64,000 nucleotides of DNA from JADJGC01 sp964617645 (GCA_964617645.1 CAZTYE010000011.1:60285-124284); one strand, 5' to 3'; shown: positions 45,478-54,218, numbered from the stretch's first letter. Notes: generated from the sequence alone by a model not told the origin. Translations and numbers: made by a program.

Positions 45478-47562
45478 CTACTTGAGAAGCATCATCTTGC
45501 GGGTCATCGAGAAGCCGTCCGCAGAAATCCTGTAGAAGTAAACTCCGCTTTCGACCGTGCGACCGGCGCCGTCAGTGCCGTCCCACTCGACGCGCTTGCG
45601 ACCGGCGCCGAGTGTCGTGTTGACGAGGTCGGTGACTTTTTGGCCGAGAACGTTATAGACGCTCAACGTCACATAGCTCGCCTTCGGCAGGTCGAACTCG
45701 ATCGTCGTCGTCGGATTGAACGGATTCGGGAAGTTCTGATCAAGCGTGAACGCCGTCGGCAAAATGCCGCCGATATCGTCAACGTCGGTCGGCGTGTCGA
45801 CGGTCAGCGACACGCTCACCGTGTCCTGGTCGTCGTTGACTTCGGTCGCCAACTTGGAAAGCTGCTTGATGATAATCTTCGCTTCGTACGTGCCCGGCAG
45901 CAGACCACTGGCGTCGATGCTCACTTCCATATTGGCCGGCGAAGTGCCATTGGACGGATTGATTCCCAGCCACGGCGTCGTTTCGAGCGCGCCCCAGTTA
46001 AACTCAATACCTGACGGGCTGCCGTTTTCGATCAATACCGATTTCGGCGCTGGATTCTCATTGACCAGCGTCGTGAAGGTCAACGCGTCCGGGGTGAGCT
46101 TGATATCGACGTCATCGACGATATCGACGACCACAACGACAGTCTTCGGCGAATTGGTCGCTTCCGGCGAAGACACTGTGATATCCGCCGTCGTCCGGCC
46201 GATCGGCAATGTGCTAATATCGACGCTTGCGGTGAAACTCTCGCCCGCCACACCGGCGGCCGGCGCCACGGTGAGCCAGGTCATCGCTTCGGTTGCCGTC
46301 CAGTTCAAAGCGCCCGTGCCGCCATTTGTGATTATCACGGGCTTGCCGGCCGGATTCGGTCCGTTCTGATATCCGTTGAAGAAGAGCGTGTCTTTGCTGA
46401 GGACAATGGTGCCCGTCGGGCTTTGAACCGTGAAATTGGCGATTTCTTCATCGAACAACGATCCGGGATCGGTGGCCTTGAAAGTCACGCCTTCTGTACC
46501 GAACCAGGTCGGCGATGGCTTGGTAATCGTCGCCACGCGGTTGACATCGATCGTGACGATGAGATCGACACTTCCGGAGTGGGTCCAGGTCATCTGATTA
46601 TCACTGTTGTCCGGATCGCTGACGTAGTTATCGAGCGCGATGGTGACGAAATCACTGCCATAGGGCACGGTCTGGTCGGGAATATCGGCGATCACCGGCG
46701 GATCATTAACCGCCGTCACAGTGAACACCGCCTGATCCGTATCCGACAAGCCGCCCGGATCGGTCGCAATGAAACTAAACGTCGCACTGCCGGCAAATTC
46801 GCCGCCGGGGTAGCTGACGGTCGCAACGCGGTTGACGATTGCGACGCTGAAACTATTCGGATTCGCTGAGCTTGCGACCCACGAAATTGACGCGTCGGCG
46901 TCTTCAGCGTCGGCCACGAAATTATCGAGCGTGATCGCGGCGAATGTCGCCCCTTCGGCGATAGTCTGATTCGGTATGTCACTGACGATCGGCGCGGTAT
47001 TGCTCGGTCCTGCGCAACCGCCAGCAATACTCAGATCCGCGGCGCCGCAATCGGCGTATTCCGGCTCGATCGTGCCGCCCGCTGCGGGCGACAACTGCCA
47101 AAATCCGGCCGGCGGCACAAAAGTCGAATCGATACTCACGCACTGTGCGGGCGTTCCCAGCGGAACGCGGACCCACAGCGTCATCAAATGCGCTTCGGTG
47201 CTGTTGACCGGAATCGGAAACGTCGGGGTGAAATTCAACCAGCCCGTCAGTACCATGTTATCCGCGGGCTTGAACTGCGTGAGGAAACTTCCGAATGCTG
47301 GCGGCGGCGGAAACACCGGCCCTTGCTGCACGGAGGTGATCTCGATGTCGTTCGAGTTGTACTTGAAGCCCAGTGAAAATCCGCCGATCGTCACATCATT
47401 TGTGATATAGACCTTGATGCCGACCGAATCTCCCGGCGTCGGTTTCTCGACGGGGCAGTCGAGGCGGATTTTATTTACGGCCAAAAGTGCGTTGGGCGCC
47501 ATGAATCCGGCAATAGCCAGAATCATCATTGTCAGCGCCGTGAATTTGAGCAGTCGTTGCAT
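45478..47562 (-). CDS. Secreted multi-domain protein: cohesin-like, cadherin/Ig-like repeats, FlgD-like tail
   Basis: 694 residues from ATG 47562 (GGAGG nine bases upstream). After the signal peptide, residues about 30-155 resemble a cohesin-type sandwich (TIGGFSLGFKYNSNDIEITS). Two VCBS/cadherin-like repeats follow (NTAPIVSDIPNQTIAEGATF, NDPPVIADIPDQTVPYGSDF), then two BACON-like/Ig repeats (LNWTATEAMTWLTVAPAAG, TTPWLGINPSNGTSPANMEV). The C-terminal 85 residues are the FPNPFNPTTTIEF tail ending ATRKM-like (MTRKMMLLK). A surface or extracellular adhesin-like role is inferred; no enzyme domain is seen. Confidence 0.8.
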   Translation of the reverse strand: MQRLLKFTALTMMILAIAGFMAPNALLAVNKIRLDCPVEKPTPGDSVGIKVYITNDVTIGGFSLGFKYNSNDIEITSVQQGPVFPPPPAFGSFLTQFKPADNMVLTGWLNFTPTFPIPVNSTEAHLMTLWVRVPLGTPAQCVSIDSTFVPPAGFWQLSPAAGGTIEPEYADCGAADLSIAGGCAGPSNTAPIVSDIPNQTIAEGATFAAITLDNFVADAEDADASISWVASSANPNSFSVAIVNRVATVSYPGGEFAGSATFSFIATDPGGLSDTDQAVFTVTAVNDPPVIADIPDQTVPYGSDFVTIALDNYVSDPDNSDNQMTWTHSGSVDLIVTIDVNRVATITKPSPTWFGTEGVTFKATDPGSLFDEEIANFTVQSPTGTIVLSKDTLFFNGYQNGPNPAGKPVIITNGGTGALNWTATEAMTWLTVAPAAGVAGESFTASVDISTLPIGRTTADITVSSPEATNSPKTVVVVVDIVDDVDIKLTPDALTFTTLVNENPAPKSVLIENGSPSGIEFNWGALETTPWLGINPSNGTSPANMEVSIDASGLLPGTYEAKIIIKQLSKLATEVNDDQDTVSVSLTVDTPTDVDDIGGILPTAFTLDQNFPNPFNPTTTIEFDLPKASYVTLSVYNVLGQKVTDLVNTTLGAGRKRVEWDGTDGAGRTVESGVYFYRISADGFSMTRKMMLLK

Positions 47563-47872
47563 AAACATGCACCTCCGCAAGGTTGTCATAATTCTCTCGC
47601 AAATCCTTGGTCACGCAAACTTCGTGCATTCGGCGGCGCAGTTTTTGAACAGCGCGCCCGAATACTCAAGCCTCCGGAACCCGCCGTTGCCCAACACCTT
47701 ACTCCTTCGATCACGAAAAGCTGCGGTGCGCAATCGGGTGCCCGACCCACGCTGCTCAAGTGAAACACATTGCAGTTAGGCTGCAACCGCTGCTTGGCCG
47801 CTTTTCGCTTGCCTCGAACCCGTCTCCTGCGTTTCTTGCTGGGCGTTTACGACAAAACACGAGGAGTTGTCT
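47563..47872. other. 310-bp divergent gap with a REP-like palindrome
   Basis: It separates divergent genes, so must hold two promoters. Around 47730-47750 the sequence TCGGGTGCCCGACCCAC contains a small palindrome (TCGGG/CCCGA) typical of scattered intergenic repeats. The open frame 47586-47786 on the minus strand looks like SSVGRAPDC, a string usually produced by translating tRNA genes; no cloverleaf can be formed here. Confidence 0.45.
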
Positions 47873-48799
47873 ATGTCCGGTTCAATTCGATCGATATTCT
47901 GGTTGCTGATTGTCAGTCTGCTTTTGGCTCCAACGATGATTTCCTGCGGGCAGAAACAGGAAGCCGTTGCCGAGGTCGCGGTTCCGGCGCGATTCACGGG
48001 CGCTGAGCGGCAGTTGGTTGAGAAGCTCTTTGCCGAGTGGAACAAGAAGGGCGTTCTCACCTCATTCGACCAGGCGGCGGCTATGATCAATCTCCCGTTG
48101 ACTGACAGCCTGCGCATCAGCGTCTTCCGGAAAATGAATGACAGCCTGATGATGCACGCCTCGTTGGCCCGGCACCGCGCCTGGGTCTTCACATTATCCA
48201 ATCAGGAGAAACAGATCGCCGAGTACGTGGTCTGGCATGAGAAAAAGAATCAGGAATTTCCGACGCTGGAGCAGGTTGCCGCCGGCACCGGTCTTGCCCC
48301 GGAGATGATCACGGACCGCCTGCGTTTCCTTTCCCGTCTGGAAATGTTCTTCGACCTCGGCGCTCCGGATGAGTACAACAAGCTCGGCTTTTCCTTCGGC
48401 CAAAAATTCAACGACGCGATGTTCGACCTTGGATTTCGCCGTCATGAATTTGTCGTCGACGGCGGCAAGCCGTTCAATGTCGGCTGCGCCAAAGAAGCCC
48501 TCTTTGTCGTGGCGAGCGTTTACCCGAAGGGGCGAATCGTCTACCGCACCGATGATCCGCTGACTCTGGAGGCCATCGAAGTGGTTTTCGAAAACGGCGA
48601 TCTCGTTTCCGTATCTCCGCCGACAGCCCGTCTTCTTGAGGGCGGCACTTGCGGCACCAACAACCTGTTCGTCAACGAAGGCGCCGCGAACGCCTACAGC
48701 GCTACGCTACCGAAGTTCAATACGAACCGGCAGTTCATTGCTTACGAAGTCGGTCAACGCCTGATTGACGTCAAGCAGCAGATAGCCGAGCAGAAATAG
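47873..48799 (+). CDS. Lipoprotein with an alkylmercury-lyase (MerB)-like domain
   Basis: 308 residues; GAGGAG is six bases before ATG 47873. A signal with lipobox-like MISC (Cys25) predicts an outer-surface lipoprotein. Residues 35-130 look like a tandem winged-helix pair, as in the MerB N-terminal region (LTSFDQAAAMINLPLTDSLR, FPTLEQVAAGTGLAPEMI). The C-terminal part has NVGCAKEALFVVAS with Cys205 and Glu208, and GGTCGTNNLFVNEGAA with Cys260, matching the C-x-x-D and second Cys of MerB, although Asp has become Glu. No mer operon genes are nearby, so mercury is not implied. Confidence 0.65.
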   Translation: MSGSIRSIFWLLIVSLLLAPTMISCGQKQEAVAEVAVPARFTGAERQLVEKLFAEWNKKGVLTSFDQAAAMINLPLTDSLRISVFRKMNDSLMMHASLARHRAWVFTLSNQEKQIAEYVVWHEKKNQEFPTLEQVAAGTGLAPEMITDRLRFLSRLEMFFDLGAPDEYNKLGFSFGQKFNDAMFDLGFRRHEFVVDGGKPFNVGCAKEALFVVASVYPKGRIVYRTDDPLTLEAIEVVFENGDLVSVSPPTARLLEGGTCGTNNLFVNEGAANAYSATLPKFNTNRQFIAYEVGQRLIDVKQQIAEQK

Positions 48800-48846
48800 G
48801 CCTTCCGCACCTTGCGGCGTTGCTCGCGGCGCTCCATCGCCGAGTC

Positions 48847-48874
48847 TGTCATTCTGAGCGCAGCGAAGAATCCC
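48847..48874. repeat. TGTCATTCTGAGC-type intergenic repeat
   Basis: TGTCATTCTGAGCGCAGCGA begins at 48847 and continues into AGAATCCC. It is the same family as the inverted pair at 33010-33098. Confidence 0.75.
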
Positions 48875-48902
48875 GCTTGCGATACGACTTCGCACAATTC
48901 GC

Positions 48903-48931
48903 TTTCTTCGTAATCGCTGCGCTGTTATAAT
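48903..48931 (+). promoter_or_regulatory. Promoter for fumC
   Basis: A perfect -10 TATAAT at 48926-48931 with a weak -35 (TTTCTT at 48903) 17 bp upstream. The fumC ATG follows 37 bp later. Confidence 0.6.
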
Positions 48932-48967
48932 CTGCCTCAGATTGTCTTTTTTCTTTCGGGAGGATGC

Positions 48968-50359
48968 ATGCAACACCGCATAGAGACCGATACGATGGGG
49001 GAAGTCCAAGTACCGGCCGATCGCTACTACGGCGCCCAGACGGCCCGTTCGCTCATGAATTTCAAGATCGGTGGCGAGCGCATGCCGAAAGAGCTGATTC
49101 GCGCCATCGGCATTCTCAAAAAAGCCGCCGCATTGGTCAATCGGGAACTCGGAACGCTTCCCGCCGACAAGGCTGACCTGATCGTCAAGGCTGCTGACGA
49201 AGTCATCGCCGGAAAGCTCGACGACCACTTTCCGCTCGTTGTCTGGCAAACCGGCTCCGGCACGCAGACCAACATGAATGCCAATGAGGTGATTTCTAAC
49301 CGCGCGATTGAAATGGCCGGCGGCGTTATGGGCTCCAAGAAGCCGATCCATCCCAACGACGATGTCAACAAAGCCCAATCGTCCAACGACACTTTTCCGA
49401 CGGCCATGCACATCGCCGCCGTCGAACAAATCCATCACAAATTGCTCCCGGTGGTGAAACGGCTCCGGGATACGCTGGCGAAAAAATCCGGGGAATTCGC
49501 CGGCATCATTAAGATCGGTCGCACGCACCTCATGGACGCCGTACCGCTCACGCTGGGGCAGGAGTTCTCCGGCTACGTCCAGATGCTCGACAACGGCGTC
49601 GTGCGCGTCAACCAGGCGCTCCCGCATCTGTATGAACTCGCACTCGGTGGCACCGCCGTCGGCACGGGATTGAATACGCACCCCGAATTCGCCGTCCGTT
49701 CAGCAAAGAAAATCGCTGAGATCACCGGTCTACCGTTCGTCACCGCGCCGAATAAATTCGAAGCGCTGGCGACCCACGACGCTTGCGTCGCCGCCTCGGG
49801 CGCGCTCAAGACATTGGCGTGTTCGCTGATGAAAATCGCCAACGACATTCGCTGGCTGGCTTCCGGGCCGCGTTCGGGACTGGGCGAGCTTTCGATTCCG
49901 GAAAACGAACCGGGCTCGTCAATCATGCCCGGCAAGGTCAATCCGACGCAATCCGAAGCGATGACTATGGTCTGCGCTCAGGTGCTCGGCAACGATGTCG
50001 CCGTCAATGTCGGCGGCGCTTCCGGCAACTTCGAACTCAATGTCTTCAAGCCGGTCATTATCTACAACTTGCTGCAATCGATTCGACTCTTGGCCGACTC
50101 TTGCGAATCGTTCGACGAACATTGCGCCGTCGGAATCAGTGCCAACGAGGCCAACATCAAAGCCTTGATGGAGCGCTCGCTAATGCTGGTAACGGCGCTC
50201 AATCCGCACCTCGGTTACGATAACGCCGCAAAGATTGCCAAGAAGGCGCACAAGGAAGGCAAAACCCTCAAGGAGACCGCAATCGAATTAGGCTTGCTCA
50301 CTGCCGAGCAATTCGATCAATGGGTCTGCCCCGATAAAATGGTCGGCCCCGGCAAATAG
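48968..50359 (+). CDS. fumC: Fumarate hydratase class II
   Basis: Interconverts fumarate and malate in the TCA cycle; iron-independent tetramer. The 463 residues have VPADRYYGAQTARSL, GSGTQTNMNANEV, the substrate loop NDTFPTAMHIAA, IGRTHLMDAVPLTLGQEFSG and the superfamily signature GSSIMPGKVNPTQSE near 315, with the catalytic Ser in it. The start follows CGGGAGGATGC. The frame is intact to a normal C-terminus. Confidence 0.96.
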   Translation: MQHRIETDTMGEVQVPADRYYGAQTARSLMNFKIGGERMPKELIRAIGILKKAAALVNRELGTLPADKADLIVKAADEVIAGKLDDHFPLVVWQTGSGTQTNMNANEVISNRAIEMAGGVMGSKKPIHPNDDVNKAQSSNDTFPTAMHIAAVEQIHHKLLPVVKRLRDTLAKKSGEFAGIIKIGRTHLMDAVPLTLGQEFSGYVQMLDNGVVRVNQALPHLYELALGGTAVGTGLNTHPEFAVRSAKKIAEITGLPFVTAPNKFEALATHDACVAASGALKTLACSLMKIANDIRWLASGPRSGLGELSIPENEPGSSIMPGKVNPTQSEAMTMVCAQVLGNDVAVNVGGASGNFELNVFKPVIIYNLLQSIRLLADSCESFDEHCAVGISANEANIKALMERSLMLVTALNPHLGYDNAAKIAKKAHKEGKTLKETAIELGLLTAEQFDQWVCPDKMVGPGK

Positions 50360-50386
50360 GGAACGACTGTTCTCGACATTGTATTT

Positions 50387-50413
50387 CATGCCTCTGTATC
50401 GCATAGAGGCATG
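50387..50413. repeat. Hairpin after fumC
   Basis: CATGCCTCT (50387-50395) and AGAGGCATG (50405-50413) form a perfect 9-bp stem, extended outward by TCGACA/TGTCGA after a bulge. There is no T-tract; it may still stabilise or end the fumC message. Confidence 0.55.
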
Positions 50414-50493
50414 TCGAGCGTTGGCCGGCCGAATTGCCCCTCCTCGCGTAGGGGCGCTTCGCGGCGTGCTATGCCCTCTTCGACTCACGAAAA

Positions 50494-50943
50494 CTATCGC
50501 CGGCTGTCGCCGGATCCCCTGCGTACATGCGCGCGCTCGCCGACCTGATAAGCCATCCGCATGAATTTTCGAACGGCCGGCGTCAGGTCACTCTTGCGGT
50601 GGAGGCGCAAGTGATGAATGTAAAAACGATTGCCGATATTTTCAACGCGGCGGAAACCGGCCTCGGAACTATGGTCCTCTGTCAAGACCAAATGGACATC
50701 GATAAAATCTTCTCCCAGCTTGTTAATCGCACAGAAACGCATTTTCGTCAACAAGGCGACTCTGGTTTTGACGGGATGTAGCACAAAGTCGCCGATCTTT
50801 CTGTACTCGGACAAGAAGTAATCAAGCAAGCCGATTGCTCGGTCCGGCTTGCCGTCGAGGAATGTCGCCAAACTGAACTGGCCGCAGGAGTGCCACTGAT
50901 TTCGGTTAACGAACCGCTGCCGGCATTTCGCACACGTCCACAT
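50494..50943 (-). CDS. DUF5655-type protein with an N-terminal zinc knuckle
   Basis: 149 residues. The N-terminus CAKCRQRFVNRNQWHSC contains C-x2-C and H-x-C, a probable zinc site. The rest (KTRVALLTKMRFCAINKLGE, FIDVHLVL) matches DUF5655 proteins often found beside stress or nucleic-acid genes. Function is unknown. The ATG at 50943 has only a weak ribosome site (GGGACG). Confidence 0.75.
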   Translation of the reverse strand: MWTCAKCRQRFVNRNQWHSCGQFSLATFLDGKPDRAIGLLDYFLSEYRKIGDFVLHPVKTRVALLTKMRFCAINKLGEDFIDVHLVLTEDHSSEAGFRRVENIGNRFYIHHLRLHRKSDLTPAVRKFMRMAYQVGERAHVRRGSGDSRR

Positions 50944-51131
50944 CAATCGTCCCAGCGTGATTCATTTCTGTAATGAATCCGGGCAAATTCTTCGCCCGCA
51001 AGGAACATACGCATCGACTACCGGCGATGTTGAAACGATCCGTGCCGGGCGGCGAGTCCACAAATACCGGGCTCAGGGTCGTATACATAAAGACACCAGT
51101 TACTGAGGCGAGAAATCAGAGGAATCCGACT

Positions 51132-51575
51132 ATGGCCGAACTCAAGACCAAACCTACCGACGTCAACGTTGACGAATACATCCAGAAAATAGCGGACCCC
51201 GGTCAGCGGGCCGACTGTGCCGCGCTCTCCGCGTTAATGACAAAAGTCACGCGCGCCAAACCGGTCCTGTGGGGCTCGAGCATTATCGGCTTCGGGGTCT
51301 ATCATTACGTCTACGCCTCCGGTCGGGAGGGCGACTGTCCGTACGTGGGGTTTTCGCCGCGAAAGGGCAATACGACGATCTACTTGATGGCTGGTTTCGC
51401 GCGCTTTCCCGCCCTGATGAAGAGACTGGGAAAGTGGAAAGGCGGAAAATCGTGCTTATATATCAAGCGCTTGTCGGATATCGACACCACGGTGCTGGCG
51501 GAGTTGATCAAACAGTCGATCGCGTGCCTCAAGAAGGCGTCGCGGCCGCAGAAAGCAAAGCCGAAATCGCGATAG
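51132..51575 (+). CDS. DUF1801 (YdhG-like) domain protein
   Basis: 147 residues. VDEYIQKIADPGQRADCAAL, then PVLWGSSIIGFGVYHY and GDCPYVGFSPRKGNTTIYL are the standard DUF1801 core, a small alpha/beta fold found in many soil bacteria. A basic tail (KKASRPQKAKPKSR) ends it. The biochemical role is not established. ATG 51132 is preferred over the upstream frame, which gives an unconserved extension. Confidence 0.85.
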   Translation: MAELKTKPTDVNVDEYIQKIADPGQRADCAALSALMTKVTRAKPVLWGSSIIGFGVYHYVYASGREGDCPYVGFSPRKGNTTIYLMAGFARFPALMKRLGKWKGGKSCLYIKRLSDIDTTVLAELIKQSIACLKKASRPQKAKPKSR

Positions 51576-51702
51576 GGCGGTCATGGCGGCGGCCGCGTGC
51601 ATCCGTGGCGCGATTTGGCGACGTGAACCTTCTGCGATTTTAGCTTGAACCGTAGACCGATTTTTACGACAATTCTGCCAAACGCAATAAATCGGAGGAT
51701 CG

Positions 51703-52065
51703 ATGGAAGAAATGACGTTGGTGCACGAAGGGATTCAATTGGAATTGGTGCCGGATAGCGTCCGGCGCATTGTGCTCGCCCAGAAACTCGCGGACCTGGC
51801 CAGCCGTAACGAGGATGGATTCGAAAAGGCCGTCCGCTTGGTGCAGACTATGTCGGCGACGGTTGAGGGCCGCAAGCTGCTCGACGATACGGCAGAGTGG
51901 GCGGCCAAGCATCAATTGCGGCCTTATATGTCAAGATCGTCGAAGGTCAATCCGGTGAACGTCGTCGGCGGCCCGATTGTTTTGAGTCGCGCCGAAATGA
52001 CAATGGAGAGCGTTCCGGCCTCGCCGAAAATGCGCACTTGGGTCGCAAAGTATTTCATCCGCTGA
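51703..52065 (+). CDS. Conserved-looking small protein of unknown function
   Basis: 120 residues with CGGAGG before the ATG. Mostly helical in the middle (IVLAQKLADLASRNEDGFEK, AVRLVQTMSATVEGRKLLDD) and ending in a short beta/loop part. There is no signal peptide or membrane segment, so it is cytoplasmic. I do not recognise the family. The composition resembles neighbouring genes. Confidence 0.65.
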   Translation: MEEMTLVHEGIQLELVPDSVRRIVLAQKLADLASRNEDGFEKAVRLVQTMSATVEGRKLLDDTAEWAAKHQLRPYMSRSSKVNPVNVVGGPIVLSRAEMTMESVPASPKMRTWVAKYFIR

Positions 52066-52090
52066 GCGAAGCTCCAATTGCAAAAAAAGA

Positions 52091-52117
52091 AGGTCGGGAC
52101 CACGTTAGTCCCGACCT
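52091..52117 (-). terminator. Terminator of the RRM gene
   Basis: AGGTCGGGAC and GTCCCGACCT form a perfect 10-bp stem with a seven-base loop. Read on the minus strand it is followed by TCTTTTTTTG, a classic intrinsic terminator. It lies between convergent genes and may also affect the plus-strand gene. Confidence 0.9.
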
Positions 52118-52162
52118 CTTCGTTTGCAGTCTTGCTGCGAAAAAGCTTAATGGTGCTTAAGC

Positions 52163-52510
52163 TTACCAGCCCCGACGGCCACCGCCGCCACCGCCGTCAC
52201 GACGCCCACCGCCGCCGCCACGACCGCCACCAAAGCCGCCGCCGCCACCCGGACGACCGCCGCGATCTTCACGCGGACGCGCTTCGCTGACATTAAGGGC
52301 ACGGCCGTTAAGCTCTTTGCCGTTCATGCCGTTGATAGCGGCGATTCCTTCCGCCTTATTTGACATTTCCACGAATGCAAAGCCGCGCGGCTCGCCCGAG
52401 AACTTGTCCGTGATGATTGAAGCCTTGTTGACCTGACCGAAAGCTTCGAACGCGGTCCGCAGTTCTTGCTCCGTCACCTGATGAGACAGGTTGCCGACGA
52501 AGAGATTCAT
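52163..52510 (-). CDS. RNA-recognition-motif (RRM) protein with Gly/Arg-rich tail
   Basis: 115 residues. MNLFVGNLSHQVTEQELRTA holds RNP2 (LFVGNL) and GEPRGFAFVEM holds RNP1, so this is a single classical RRM that binds single-stranded RNA. The tail from about residue 85 is almost only Gly and Arg (RGG-like), reminiscent of cyanobacterial Rbp cold-shock proteins. Such proteins act as RNA chaperones, often induced in the cold. A long upstream region with low GC (52511-52960) may carry its regulated leader. Confidence 0.92.
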   Translation of the reverse strand: MNLFVGNLSHQVTEQELRTAFEAFGQVNKASIITDKFSGEPRGFAFVEMSNKAEGIAAINGMNGKELNGRALNVSEARPREDRGGRPGGGGGFGGGRGGGGGRRDGGGGGGRRGW

Positions 52511-53046
52511 TTGATACTCCGAATTGGCCGACATTCTCAAACCTTCGGTTCTTGAACGCCGGCAGTTATTTGCGCACTATTGCGCGTGGTCTCCGATTTA
52601 CTCTTGGTCAAGAAGCAAGTTTTTGCGAACTGGTCTTGAAAGGGAATAGCGCGGAAACTCATTGACTGTGAGAATATACGTGTTTAAACCGCCAATGCTA
52701 AGAAAATTTTGGATTATTCTGCACCTTCCTCGCCTGTTCTACGACGCCCTCGGATCAAGGCTTGATTGGTTCTTCACCAGACATAACATCGGTAAAATCT
52801 GTCTACATTATCGACAAGAAGGCAAAATCACTAATCCGCCAATAGATATCGCTATAGCAAAAATTACTAAAGTAAAACTTTAAGTAGCCGTCGATTTACT
52901 GGACAAACTCACATCCACGACGAAACGATATGCCGTTGAGATACAGCAACTTAATTTAGGCACAGGCTTTGCTCCCAAAACTGTTGTTACTCCGGTGGGA
53001 GGGTACCATCGGCGGCAGTTCCACAAGAATCATAAAGGAGTCTAAA
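52511..53046. other. 536-bp AT-richer divergent gap
   Basis: The gap lies between the divergent RRM and PEP-CTERM genes. The part near 52640-52960 is clearly AT-richer than its surroundings. One short frame (52662-52883 plus) has no ribosome site and an odd composition, so I leave it out. No RNA family is recognised. Confidence 0.45.
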
Positions 53047-53697
53047 GTGAGATCGGTTAGAATCTTAGTTCTTGTCGCGGCGCTTGTTGCTGCGCTGGGA
53101 GCGCTCAGTGGCGCTTCCGCGGCGGTAACTTACTACACGAACGAAGCCACTTACTTGGCCGATCTGGCCTCGCTATCAACAACCAATATTTTTGAAGGCT
53201 TCGAAGGGAGCGCTTGGGATAACACCCATTGGCCGGCGAATGGCGAGCCGAATGTCACCAGCCAGGGGATCAATTGGACGGCACTGAGCGATTCGCTCTG
53301 GACAATTAACTCCGCCTGGACTCGTTCAGGCACATATGGCGTCTTTGAAAACTGGGGCGTTCCCGACGGGATCGGTGTGACACCCGGTGGGTCCTACACG
53401 ATGTACGGCGTGGGCGGATGGTTCAACACTTGGTCTTCTACCACATTGGATTTCTACGTCAACGGCGCCTATGGAAATACTCTCCAATTCGATACCGAAC
53501 TCTACGACCACCAGTTCTTTGGCGTCATTGACACCGATGGTTTGACGAACGTCCGGATGATTTCCGACGACCACTATGGCGCCGATGACTTCACAATTGG
53601 CGTTAAGAGCACGACGGTCGTTCCTGAGCCGGCGACTCTGATTCTGTTCGGATCGGGTCTGCTGGGTTCGGCGTTTTTCTCGCGTCGTCGCCGCTAA
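53047..53697 (+). CDS. PEP-CTERM sorting-signal protein
   Basis: 216 residues; AAGGAG six bases before a GTG at 53047. Signal peptide with ALVAALGALSGASAA, then a beta-rich passenger (FEGFEGSAWDNTHWPANGE, SYTMYGVGGWFNTWSST) and the tail VPEPATLILFGSGLLGSAFF followed by RRRR. That tail is the PEP-CTERM signal processed by exosortases. No exosortase or exopolysaccharide gene is in the window. It is likely exported and linked to the surface or biofilm matrix. Confidence 0.9.
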   Translation: MRSVRILVLVAALVAALGALSGASAAVTYYTNEATYLADLASLSTTNIFEGFEGSAWDNTHWPANGEPNVTSQGINWTALSDSLWTINSAWTRSGTYGVFENWGVPDGIGVTPGGSYTMYGVGGWFNTWSSTTLDFYVNGAYGNTLQFDTELYDHQFFGVIDTDGLTNVRMISDDHYGADDFTIGVKSTTVVPEPATLILFGSGLLGSAFFSRRRR

Positions 53698-53721
53698 GCG
53701 ACCAAACAGAGTTTTCGCAAG

Positions 53722-53759
53722 CCCCGCGACCACTGGTAATCGCGGGGTTTCGCATTTTG
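53722..53759 (+). terminator. Terminator after the PEP-CTERM gene
   Basis: CCCCGCGA (53722-53729) pairs with TCGCGGGG (53740-53747), followed by TTTCGCATTTT. Confidence 0.75.
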
Positions 53760-53811
53760 GTCGGCGCACTTTCTGCTTGATCGGTCATCCCGCAGTCGCA
53801 TATTTCCGCGC

Positions 53812-54192
53812 ATGAAACTCCTCCTTTTTCTTGCCGTTGTCCTCGTGGCGTTTACTGGTTGTGGCGATTCAGCTTCAATTGCGGGCAAGTATACCGGACA
53901 ATCGCCGGCCGCCGCATCGCCCGAACGCCAGATCACGCTTGAACTCAGCGAAAAGCACACAGCCCGGATGGTCATTGACTACTCCAACGGTGAGCCACCG
54001 ATTAAATTAGAGGGAAGTTGGACTGAGCTTCGCGCCGACCGAGCGCGAGTGCGCTTCGTCGATTCCAAGAGCGGCGAAATCCTCGATGATCTTACCTTCG
54101 AGCTTCGCGGCAATCGCTTGGTGGCCATCGCTTATGCCGAGAAACTCTGGGGCACCGCGGGACTGACTCTCACCAAAGTCGGTGCGCTGTAG
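53812..54192 (+). CDS. Small lipoprotein of unknown function
   Basis: 126 residues. MKLLLFLAVVLVAFTGCGD is a lipoprotein signal with lipobox FTGC (Cys17). The mature part is a small beta-rich domain (IAGKYTGQSPAAASPERQIT, LEGSWTELRADRARVRFVD) that resembles general periplasmic lipoprotein sandwich folds. No function can be inferred. Confidence 0.75.
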   Translation: MKLLLFLAVVLVAFTGCGDSASIAGKYTGQSPAAASPERQITLELSEKHTARMVIDYSNGEPPIKLEGSWTELRADRARVRFVDSKSGEILDDLTFELRGNRLVAIAYAEKLWGTAGLTLTKVGAL

Positions 54193-54218
54193 AACCCGCG
54201 CGAGTGTCTTTTTCGATC

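Noticed and set aside
45451..46369. Long plus-strand frames antisense to the 45478-47562 secreted protein
   Set aside because: Mirror frames of a repetitive, codon-biased gene; no ribosome site or recognisable fold.
47586..47786. Minus-strand frame containing SSVGRAPDC, a string typical of translated tRNA genes
   Set aside because: I could not fold a cloverleaf; no T-loop TTCGA/TTCAA is in place. It is better explained by a small TCGGG/CCCGA palindrome.
52662..52883. 73-codon open frame in the AT-rich gap
   Set aside because: No ribosome site, odd composition (runs of Ile, Lys, Phe, Tyr) fitting translated AT-rich DNA, and no recognisable domain.
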